From Triangularia verruculosa (taxonomy: Eukaryota; Ascomycota; Sordariomycetes; Sordariales; Podosporaceae): a DNA stretch of 64,000 bases. The position numbers and the translations under genes are program-made. Shown piece after piece: positions 54,547 to 64,000 of the stretch. Numbering within the stretch: the first letter of the stretch is position 1; each line of letters begins with the position of its first letter. The notes beneath the pieces are model-generated. The model was not told where the DNA came from. It saw only the letters and a list, made by a program, of their open reading frames with translations, and ran no database searches. The stretch lies in contig MU863993.1 of assembly GCA_033296885.1 (NCBI GenBank), positions 47,483 through 111,482 on the forward strand, given 5' to 3'.

Positions 54547-56652
54547 TCAGTAATATCGCGAGGCCAAGGGAAGATCCCAACGGCTGTAGTCAACCCCGAC
54601 CTCCCCTCCGTCTATCGTTGTTCGAGCACTACGATGGAAAGTATTCTCTGGCACACTTGGAAGTTCTGAGTAGCCATGACTGGCGTCTGCCTCTGTTATG
54701 TCAAGCGACATCTTTGCGTTGGCAACCTCGGCCAGGTGAGTGCGAGGACTCACCCACTCTCGTATGTTGTTCAGGTTCACATTCTGTTTCTTAGTCGTCT
54801 TGTGACGACGAAAAAGCCAGAGACCCAGAGCAATGAGTATGGCGGAACCGGCTGTGCCGCCAACTGCTGCCCCTGCCGCGGCTCCAGGTGAAATCCCCGT
54901 CGTTGTCAATCTGTCCTCATCTGGGAGGTCAGTGCTGGTTGATAGATTTGCTGGATTAACCCCATTGGATCCGGCTCCGGTGTTGGAGATATCCGCTCCA
55001 GCGCCTGCACCTGTATCTTTGACAAAGAGTGCCTTGACTGCGTTCGATGACCAGTCAACCTTTGCTATGCCGCTGTGAAACGATGAAGGTTAGTTCCGAG
55101 AGCATGAGCGGCAGTATGCTGGGAGTGAAAGGTTTGATTTACCCACTCAGATACCAGCTCTTCAAGTCTTTGGCCCTGTCATAATCCCCAGATTCGGGGT
55201 CATAGGTCTCCTTCCACGTCTGCGTTGTCATATCAAAAAGCAACAATCCCTGATAGGCTGCGTCGATAGATCTTATATTTGTGGTGGACGGTATCCCACC
55301 TATACTAACCACTTGCCGGCCCACCGACACACAGGTGCTTAAAACCAGGTTAGAGCAGTTTCGAAGTTAGGTAGTTTAAGTACCTGGTATGTGAGGACGT
55401 ACTGCAGGCATCGAGGTCCGGCCGGAGGGGTTGGAACCTTGGTCCAAACAAAGCCGGGAAGGCTGAGAACGTACGCGTCCTCATACCATTTCAATTGTTC
55501 CGCATTGTATCCCCCAAATAAGAACCTAAAAGAGGTCAATTTGAGTGTCACCTCTTGTGCCTTAAGTAAACCGCTTAACTCACAAATCATACCCACCACC
55601 TGCTACTGCAAAACCAGTGACACAAAACTGAGACCGCGGATAAAGTGGAATGTCGCCTGTAGCTGTCTGCCAATACTGTTCTCTCGTATCCGGGTCAAAG
55701 AATGTCAGGTTTCTCAGATCATAGCCAGGTGAATTCTCCATTGGGACAATTCTGTCCACGTAGGAACGGTGACCGCCCAAAACCATGATCAATCCTCGGC
55801 TGCTCCTAGTGCCAGTAAAAGCAGGGATAAAGTGAGCTTTTGCCCCGATCAGGGTCTCGAACGGGCTGTGCCTATCTCCTTCATCCCCAGCTGTTCCATT
55901 GCTAATCTCCTTTGTGCGCATGTTGAACATCACCATCCCCGGGATTATCTGATGGTGGACTGTCAAGCCTGGCTGTGTCCACGCGCCGCGGTAACCACCG
56001 ATTAAGAAGCCCTTGTCGTCGGTGTTGGTATAAGCCCCACTCTCTGGTGACAGCAGCTTTGCAAACTCTTCGGGATTTGTAAAGTTCTGAAAGAGCGACC
56101 AGCTTCCGCCGCCTTGGCCATCAGCGCTGAACTTCCACATTTCAGACTCCGTCATGCCTCTGCCGAATGAAAATACACCACCCCACAAGTAGAAACCGCC
56201 CTTGTCTGCTTTGTCGATCCAAATCGCGGGCGAGTTTCGAGCTGTATTGGGCTTCTGAATCATTCGGAAAGAGGCATTACTGGTTGTCCAGGAGGTCGAG
56301 AGATCGATGGAGAGGGTAGAGTTGACTGAGCACCTGATTAGATGATGTCTTGTAACATTTGTGCGACAATATTCGATCAGGTAAGAAGGAGATTCATAGA
56401 AGTACCTTGGTATATTAAGCTCTCATCGACCACCCCGTTTTCATATTGTGATATCTCCCCTCCATCGATGTACAGATAGTTTCCGATAACTGCCGCGACC
56501 ATATTCCATCTTCGAATAAAGTTACCAACTGTGGGGACGTCTACCCGGCTTCCTTGGCATAACAGAGGTGTTAAAATCAGGATGTAGGCCAGCAGACGTG
56601 AGTTTGCAACTCGCTGGCAGCTTCCGAAACCAGTGTCATTGCTGGTAGCCAT
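54547..56652 (-). CDS. Kelch-repeat single-pass membrane protein
   Basis: 610 residues from five exons (56652-56406, 56325-55584, 55525-55403, 55337-55143, 55072-54547) with introns of 80, 58, 65 and 70 bases; all joints keep frame. An N-terminal signal or anchor helix (LLAYILILTPLLCQGS) is followed by kelch-type blades with their glycine pairs (YLYIDGGE, FYLWGGVFSFG, GFLIGGYRG, LIMVLGGHRS, RFLFGGYNAEQ, QVVSIGG). Near residue 505 comes a membrane helix (GSAILIALGLWLF) with a basic stop-transfer RRHK and a roughly 85-residue cytoplasmic tail. Proteins of this layout are common in ascomycetes; an outer beta-propeller for binding is likely, the ligand unknown. Confidence 0.87.
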
Positions 56653-58508
56653 ATTTTAAGAACAAAAAGGGCGTCTAAAGAGGGTAAGAAAGAGAAAGAG
56701 AAAGAGAGAACGATATCAAGGAGATCTCTATGAGCCGTCAAGATCAAACATTAGATGTACCTTAATGTGGCGGGTCTCTCGTGAACAAGCCGTTGAATTG
56801 TCGCCTAAAAAAGGGGCCGAAGCGGGTGATGGCCCGGGGCCAGCCAACCGGCGACCTAGCTCGTGGGGTCACTCCCGCTGGCCCCATCTCCAAGAAAGAG
56901 CCCCCCTACTCATTTGGCCTGTCGTGTGGGCGCAACAATGCTACGGTGCATGTGGTATTAGGCGTTTATTTGGGGCGACATCAACCTGAAAACGGAGTTA
57001 CTCCTGACTCTGTGCGGCTCTGTGGCGAGTGATGTTCGGTCAGACTTGGTGAAGCATGAAGCATCAAATTGATTATCAGACATGCCAAGACATGGAAAGA
57101 AACGCAAACAATCAGCGTGCAGGTAAAATCTCGTCAAAACCCATCTGTACCTGTGAATCTCTGGATCAGGTCATCTGTGGAATAAAAATTTGTCAGCTTA
57201 CCCGTATATCCGAGATCTGCCTGTAATTTGGCCCTCGGGTTAGCCTACCCAGCACCGGACTTGCTCTCGGTTCCTTGATGCAGAAAAATAATTCACCGGT
57301 AACATGGCCCTGTTCATCAAAATAAAGGCGCGGGGATACGAGCACAGGTGCAAGAGGACGACATGAGGCTGGAAAGTGTGAGTCAATGACATCCAACAGG
57401 GTAGCAAGAGCTAAACCAGACATGGCATATCTCCGAGCGGCGAGAAAAACCCGACGTCAAGTAAAAGCGAGACGCGGGAGAGGACATTTGCTGGTTGGAG
57501 CAAGGGTGAGCAGATCCTGCCAGATAAAAGGCCGGCGCAGTATCCGAGAGAATGTAACATTCGACGAAATAGGTAGAGGCCCGTTTTGTCTTTTTGTGGG
57601 CCAGCTTTGGGGACGGGGACGGGGACAGGATCCTCGCAGTTGGAATTTGGTTTTTGAACCCGAGCTTAGGGCCTGTTATGGACACAATAGATTAGCGCAA
57701 ACCTTGTCAATGCTTGTTTTGCTTCTCGTGAAAAAGACGCAGAGCTTTGACTGGCGTAGAAAATGGTAGGTCTGTTGATCCCGGACTGGGCTCGATCTAC
57801 TCCTTCCACCAGGAGCCGCGAAAGTACCCAATGCTATGCAGACAGAAATAGGTCAGTGAACAGAGGCCCATGCACGATACCACTCATCGAAGTCGTCATC
57901 AGCCTCGACAACCAAACCAGTTTTGTCTTTTTGATGAATGAACTGTCTTGGTAGGTGCAAAAGGTCCATCATAATGCCAAGGTACCTAGGTACTTGTCCA
58001 CGGTGCAAGCGGATGTTAGCTTCACACAAGCCGACATTTCTTTTCGACCACTGGCTGGGAACACCATGAACGCTCTGCTGAGGGTAGATCCCCAAAGCAA
58101 GAAGATTTATTTACTGACAACAAAAACAATGTGCATGGACTACGTCATTCACAAAGGACTGAAAGGGGCGCTGCACCATGCAGTGTCTTCAGCCTGCATA
58201 CAAGCATCGGCATACCACCCGTGGACCTGGACGCCAAATCCCGAAATCTCCGAGTTCTCTACAACACCCGACGTCGTGTGGCCAGCACAACAACAGGGGT
58301 GGTTTATAGGCAGCTTATGAATCCATACTGCTAGCGGATCGGTCCCCGAACATTATATCCGAGTTGCGTTCTGTCGTGCCATCCTCCGCTGTCGCATTTA
58401 TATGCGATCCTCCAGCTCAGCACGCCTCGTCTTGGCTTTTCCCTCTTGCCAAGACATTTTCAACTGTTTGTTTTGCCAGTGCTTTCCACCGCCTTGGATA
58501 TTTCAACA
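56653..58508. other. Intergenic region between divergent genes
   Basis: About 1.9 kb holding the promoters of the kelch gene and the transporter gene. Open frames up to 127 codons exist on both strands but overlap and show no family features. An AAGGTACCTAGGTACTTG palindromic motif is at about 57978. A TTTATATG near 58397 may be the transporter TATA element. Confidence 0.45.
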
Positions 58509-59977
58509 ATGACAGTACGATTGTACCCGGGCTCTGACCTCAAGTCCTCACTTAACTACACTGAGGAGTACAGGAGCCCACCCTCAGGTGTTGGCAAGTC
58601 CAAGCCGTCATCATCATCAGCACCCCACCATCCGCAACAACATGATCAGCCCCCACCAGGCCAAGATGAGTTTCCAGAAGGCGGCGCCCGTGCGTGGTTG
58701 ACTGTCAGCGGTGCATCGGCTTGTCTTTTTGTTTCTTTTGGTTGGGTCAACTGCGCGGGTATTTTCCAGTCGCATTATCAAGCCAATCAGCTCAGCAACC
58801 ACACTGCATCAGAGGTCTCCTGGATTCCTGCGCTCCAAGTCTTTTTCATGGTCTTTTCTGGCATTTGGGTGGGAAGAATATTCGATAACTATGGGCCTGC
58901 GATTTTGCTTGCTGTTGGGAGTTTCATGCATGTTTTTGGCATGATAATGATCAGTCTGTCGACGACGTATTATCAGATTCTACTCAGCCAGGCCATATGC
59001 TCGGCTATTGGGGCGTCGATGGTGTTTTTCCCTGCCTTTACCTGTGTGAGTATCAATCCCTGAGACAACTTCGGAACGGCTACTGACACATCATACAGGT
59101 TTCGACTTGGTTTCTCAAGAAGCGTGGCGCAGCAATGGGCCTTGTTGTTTGCGGTTCTTCCATTGGCGGTGTCATCTTCCCCGTGCTGCTCATCAACCTC
59201 ATTCCCAAGGTCGGCTTCCCTTGGGCAATCAGGATATGCGCATTCCTTGTTCTCGCCCTCCTTATCTGGGCAAATATGACTGTCCGAACACGAATCCCCC
59301 CAGTGAAGCGCCCATTTGAGTTTGCCGCCTTCATTGCCCCCTTGACAGAGCTCCCTTTCGCTTTGTTGACTGCAGCTATCTTCTTCTTTTACTGGGGCAT
59401 GTTTGTGCCCTTCACATTTATTGTCGTTGAGGCCCTCGCTGGCGGAATGTCTGAGAATCTTGCCAATTACCTTGTCGCCATCTTGAATGGTTCCAGGTTT
59501 GTTGTCTTCTCACATCCATCAACCAGTTATTATATACTGACTTCCTGCAGTATCATCGGTCGAACAGTTCCTAATATCATGGCTGACAAGCTCGGTCCTT
59601 TCAATATGATGATAATCATGGCGGCATTTACTACCATTCTCATCTTAGGCGTGTGGCTTCCGTCCTCTGGGGATGCTGCCATAATCACCTTTGCAGTCCT
59701 TTTCGGCATCGGCTCCGGTGCTGGTGTTGGCCTTTCACCTGTACTGATTGCTTCCATCTCTCCCCTTCAACAAATCGGTGCCCGTACAGGAATAGCTTTC
59801 GGCTGTGCTTCTCTTGCAGCATTGACTGGATCGCCAATCGGTGGCGCCATTTTCACGTCATCAAACGGTGCGTTCCAAAGCACAAAGGTTTTTGGCGGTG
59901 TTGCTTGCGCCATAGGCACTTTGCTGTTCATTGCTGCACGCGTTTCATTGGTAGGTTTCAAGCCAAAGAAGTTCTAG
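58509..59977 (+). CDS. MFS transporter, monocarboxylate transporter (MCH) family
   Basis: 453 residues from three exons (58509-59045, 59099-59496, 59551-59977). The second intron (54 bases) is open in frame, but splicing gives the conserved LNGSSIIGRTVPN. A Pro/Ser/His-rich N-terminal tail precedes the family signature EGGARAWLTVSGA at helix 1, then about twelve helices. The last residues (VGFKPKKF) form a short basic tail. Members carry monocarboxylates, riboflavin or unknown acids over the plasma membrane; this copy cannot be assigned a substrate. Confidence 0.88.
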
Positions 59978-61698
59978 AGGATGAGCCAGGCATCTAGGAT
60001 GTCAACAGGCCTCAGATATGACGTGTGAATCATGAAGAGAAGATTTGTTTACTGTATCTACTTTATTAGACCATTTCTTAGCATTTATTAATAATCAGCC
60101 AAAGCATATTTTAACGATAAACAGCATTTCGGTGAACACCTTTACCACTGGTGCCCATTACGTATCTCTGCTTGAAGCTTCCTTACGGGTATGCATTCAT
60201 ACGATGCTCCCGTGTTGCCGCAATGGACAATGTGATTTGGCCATATCACACATCCCGTCGGTATGCCAAGTCACAGGGCTGATCCAGACAGCAGCTCAGG
60301 TCATCGCTGAGCTACCTTGTCTTGAGAAATTTGACACTGCTGACTAGGTACATAGGTAGCCCTTATCTACCGGCACCAAAGGGCTTGACCTTCAACCTCA
60401 ATAGGCCGGGCTCCTTTATTGCATTTATCTTGTTGACGCCAATGTCGCGGATGCTCCAGATCACTGCACCAAAGTCACCGTGTTGCACAACTTGAAAAGT
60501 TATAGGTGAGCAATGCTTGCAGGCATTGCTCGCTCCAGTGTATATACATGGTGACAGCCATAAACATCTTTTCTTCAGGTGTATTCACAGAAAGTAATCA
60601 ACAACAAAGCAAAACCGATAAACCATGTCCAAACGCGATGCGTGACCTATTCCCATGTCCGAAAGTGTCAGTAGAAGTATACCTCCATAAGTGAGAGACC
60701 CCTACCACCGGTGAAGCTTGTGTCCCAAGATTAGTCTCAGAAGGGAACAAGATTCACCCTGGTATCCACAAGAACCGAAGATGTTGTTTTGCGATGTGAT
60801 TACATTTAGATCGGCGATTCATGTCGGAGGCAATCCAAGATCTTATATGAGGCAGACGATAAGAGAGCTAACCATAGTGGAACATGGCAACATGGACGTG
60901 CGAGCTATGGGTTAGCAAGGGCACGACAAGATAAAGAATGTGAATAGAGCACGTCAGTTGTTATAGAGACCACCACAACCATCTGACAGACAGGTAGCTA
61001 TTTAGGCGGTTATGGCTTTGTTTATCTGAATCCTGCATGATAGGTGAGCGCAAGATGTTATCGTCCCCCACCAGTAATAATTTGCACCTCAATCGTGAAG
61101 CTTCTTCCATCCACCCCCCAGGCATGTGATGTCCTCCCACTTCCTTCTCCCTGCCTTGTTACTTCTCAACTCATGACCTCACACAGTGCGGCCGCCCTGG
61201 AGCAATGTTTCAGCACCTCTGGTCAGGGCCGCCAATGTTTAGATGGCCAGGAGAGCCCGCAGATGAAAAGGAAAGCGCAGCTTCGCTTACTGCCGCCGGC
61301 AATTAACGGCCTACGTATATTTGAGCTGCCCTCCTTCCGTTCAAAACTTCAAGTGCTTGTCCCGTGATGTTCAAGATGTCAGTTGACCAGACATCGAGGG
61401 CATTCACAACCTTCAGCCCCCGCTATATTGGCAGATGACCGGTTGGTTGGAAGCGATGAGAACTGACAAGACGGCCCTAAGCCTTTGCTCTTGCCATATA
61501 TGCTATCATGGATGATGGAAAAGTTGGAAAATGGAGCCGCAACTGCTGCTCCCCATCCCAACAACAGAGATCTGGACCCGCATTTTGACCTGGTGACTTG
61601 AACAAGCGGAGTTCTGCTGCTCTCTCTTTCTTTGATTCAGATTCTCGACGCGCGGGTCCTCAATCTGGGCAGGCCAGCGTGAGTTTTCCAGGGACGAG
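59978..61698. other. Gene-poor region
   Basis: About 1.7 kb without a defensible gene; frames up to 107 codons have no features. ACTAGGTACATAGGTAG occurs near 60346. The last part is upstream DNA of the second Hce2-family gene. Confidence 0.45.
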
Positions 61699-61705
61699 TA
61701 TATAT
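61699..61705 (+). promoter_or_regulatory. Putative TATA box of the second Hce2-family gene
   Basis: TATATAT lies 109-115 bases upstream of the ATG at 61814, with a CAAAC/CACCACC-rich leader in between. Confidence 0.5.
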
Positions 61706-61813
61706 TGAGAAGTTTTCTTCCCACTGGGAAACTCCTCCATCTTACAAACCACCACCAACAATCTTCAACTGATTTTCACATCCCAAATCTGCAACACACG
61801 TTCTACAATCACA

Positions 61814-62431
61814 ATGCAATTCACCAAGCTCGTCCTCGCCATTGCTGGCATCTTCACCACCGCCGTTCAGGCCGCTCCCACTGTCTCCACTCTCGACACC
61901 AGCACTGCCCCTGAGGACCTTGGCTTCACCGAGGGCGCTGACGGTGTCTGGCACCGCAACCAGACTGACGGCTCCCTCCCCAAACTCAAGGCCGGCTGCC
62001 GTGACTATTGGGACTACGAGAACGACCTCAGCGAGGCATCCCCCTTCGTTTCTGATTGCTGGATGATCTACTACAACATCAGAAATGATGGCTTCTGGTA
62101 TGTTTGCCTCCTCCCTCCCATCTCTCTCTCCCCTCTCTCTCTCCCCTCATTCTCCTTTTTTCAGTTACCTGACATCAAATGCTTGCGATGAATCAGGTAC
62201 ACCAAGACCAACCACGAGACTATTTTGAACTACGGCACTTGTGCTTATGGCATCGAGACGGTCCCCAAGGCATTGATTGTCGAGGTCGACAATGAGGACG
62301 TCCGCACAACCATCAGGGAGGCGATTTCCAGGTTTGCTGATTCCCTCCCTGGCGAGGAGGCCAAGATTGGCGCGTGGGGCCAGATGAAGTGCGATGTTTA
62401 CACGGTCAAGTGGTCCATTTACCACTCTTGA
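61814..62431 (+). CDS. Secreted Hce2-like protein, diverged
   Basis: 172 residues from two exons (61814-62097, 62197-62431). The 99-base intron holds a CTCTCTCCC simple tract. Signal peptide MQFTKLVLAIAGIFTTAVQA. The mature protein keeps the Hce2 order: GCRDYWDYEN, SPFVSDCWM, LNYGTCAYGIE, a DVRTTIREAISRF helix, GAWGQMKC and the last strand TVKWSIY. Four Cys match those of the protein at 15901-16472, but the splice joint lies about 14 residues before the GTC Cys instead of within it, so the introns are not at the same codon. Probable effector-like or antimicrobial secreted protein; host is unknown. Confidence 0.8.
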
Positions 62432-64000
62432 GGACTCGGACTTGGTGGCGGTTGGGAGATGGAGGAGAAAGATCAGGCATTGCAATGGATGAAGTTGGAC
62501 ATGGGGTGATTTGGGATTTGGCACAGACTGGGTGCTGCTGACGAAAAAAATTGCAACTGTTTGATCTTTGTCTCATTATACTGCAATTGATCCAAGGTTA
62601 CTTATTTGGGGTGCTCGGAGATTTGGAACGGAGTTTGATGATTGTGAAATGCTTGTGGATTTCTGCTGGTGACTCTTGTGGATGGCTTTGTTGGTTTTGT
62701 GAAGTTGTGTAGTCGGCATAAGAATGTACCTAAAAACGCTGGTTTATGTGTGCATAACACTTGTGCACAATCTTGTACACATTGGGCCAATCTGTCTGAG
62801 CCAATGAAAATAGAGGTTGTTTGGGTCTTCAGCAGCATGGCAGGGCCAAGGCGTCATCCGTCAAATCTGGTTCGGTGAGTGTGCCTGACTGAGTGGCTAA
62901 ATCTGATGTCCGGTAACAGCATCTGTCCGGAAGATGGTTTCTCCGTTTGCGACTGTGGAGAACGGGAGTTCTGACGGGAATGGTCGCACTGGACTGGACA
63001 GTATGTAAGCTCCAGATCTCGTGATCCCAAGCAGTCAGGCCTCATGGCACCAACAAAAAGACTGTTGTTTTCCAACCTTGAGGATCAGCTGGGACAGCAC
63101 GTGGACAAGCCGGCGCACACATTGGGCTTGGATCTCTTCCATGTTGAAATGTATGTCCACGTGGATGCTCCCTCTCCACTGGGGAGGGGACTGTGGCAAT
63201 CATTGTGTACTTTCATTGTTACGTTGCTCTCTATGGCATATGATAGCGCTGGCCGACAATAGTTCCTTGCTTCATTCCATTCATGCGCATCTCTACATAC
63301 TTAGGGCGTCCAGGTGCTGTTCTTTTCCTGTGGGAAAGGGGCGTGGGTAAGGGTATCGGCAGTTGCATCAAGCTAAGATATCCGCCGACGGAAGCGGCCG
63401 CAAATCTGGGGAAGCCCTGGGTGTTAACCAGTTCATCGGGTCCGCCTTTTGGTACGTTCACGTGACTGATCGCACGCCAGTTTTGGTTTCTGATTTCAAG
63501 GGCGGTGCACTTTCAAAAATCGGCATTTTTGCGGTTTGGGAGCTGTTTGGCCCCCAACACAAGATTCAATCATGAATATCTTTGCATCAGAAGATCCGTC
63601 TAGGTGTCCTCCAGCTTTAGAAGACCTTACTTTGAAATTTGAGTACCATTTGCAGTCCGTAGACGTGGTTTTGTGTTTTCATACAAATCTCCCAACTTTG
63701 AGGCTCAAATCAAAGCTATCCGCCAGGACATTGTGAGAACAAGAAGTGGTGGACTAGGTGCACCCTTCCTTGCAGGAAAAATTCTTTATGTGCGTAGATA
63801 TTGCATTTTTCTTCATCGCAGTGATATTCTCGCAGTGTTCTTTCCCCGTAAAATGTTCAAATGGACATTGCCTTATATACCTATACCGACCAAATAAAAG
63901 GTAGTGTGTGACTTGCCCCGCTTTTCTAACTTTTTCTAGCTTAGCGAGGTCGATCTGTGGCAGCCACACACGTAAGACCAAGAAGAAGGTCACTTTTCTA
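62432..64000. other. Gene-poor window end
   Basis: About 1.6 kb with only short overlapping frames. A 72-codon frame at 63044 starts in a fair context but shows no family. AT content rises towards the end. Part of a gene beyond the window edge cannot be excluded. Confidence 0.4.

Noticed and set aside
57386..57769. 127-codon plus-strand frame, Arg-rich
   Set aside because: The opposite strand is open over the same bases (57383-57685), and the protein has no features. It lies in the promoter region between divergent genes.
1..64000. CRISPR arrays, bacterial operons, riboswitches, rRNA genes
   Set aside because: None is seen, and none is expected in a fungal nuclear window. The two tandem arrays lack spacers of CRISPR type.

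Overview
The window looks like nuclear DNA of a filamentous ascomycete, most likely a Sordariomycete and plausibly of the order Sordariales. This is inferred from gene style: introns of 48-113 bases with GTRNGT donors and CTAAC-like branch sites, many secreted enzymes and effector-like proteins, an eukaryotic RNA-dependent RNA polymerase, fungal rhodopsin-type and monocarboxylate-type membrane proteins, and intergenic DNA full of AGGT/ACCT steps. Genes are monocistronic on both strands, with gene-poor stretches of 0.4-4.7 kb.

Layout. 1-5.3 kb: the 5' part of a subtilisin-like protease, then a long gene-poor stretch. 5.3-12.8 kb: an NAD(P)-dependent reductase, a G-patch spliceosome factor (TFIP11/Ntr1 type), a nitrilase gene broken by a TAG directly after the catalytic Cys and by a later frame break, and a secreted TagC-like beta-propeller protein that resembles actinobacterial proteins. 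15.9-17.0 kb: an Hce2-family secreted protein and a tiny Cys-rich ORF. 17.8-25.5 kb: two tandem F-box/ankyrin paralogues with the same two intron positions; the first is broken (in-frame TAG plus a one-base frame break), the second is intact; a 21-bp minisatellite lies between them. 26.8-36 kb: a GH43 glycosidase, an AAA_28-type P-loop protein, a 1,735-residue fusion of an RNA-dependent RNA polymerase with a UPF1-like helicase, and a rhodopsin-type membrane protein. 37-43.3 kb: an intron-containing tRNA-Lys(CTT), a second GH43, a medium-chain dehydrogenase and a secreted tyrosinase. 43.5-52.3 kb: a lineage-specific district with three members of an apparently uncharacterised protein family, two small secreted proteins, a frameshifted unknown gene and a 23-bp tandem/inverted repeat array. 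53.5-62.4 kb: an atypical protein kinase, a kelch membrane protein, an MFS transporter and a second Hce2-family protein.

The genes do not form an obvious pathway. The main themes are RNA silencing (the RdRP-helicase fusion joins in one chain two activities that act as partner proteins elsewhere), secreted plant-polymer or host-facing proteins (two GH43, tyrosinase, two Hce2, small secreted proteins), and rapidly evolving families that duplicate and decay in place. Two broken genes carry an in-frame TAG. This is interesting because sexual-stage A-to-I mRNA editing in Sordariomycetes converts UAG to a Trp codon, but both genes also have a second lesion that editing cannot repair.
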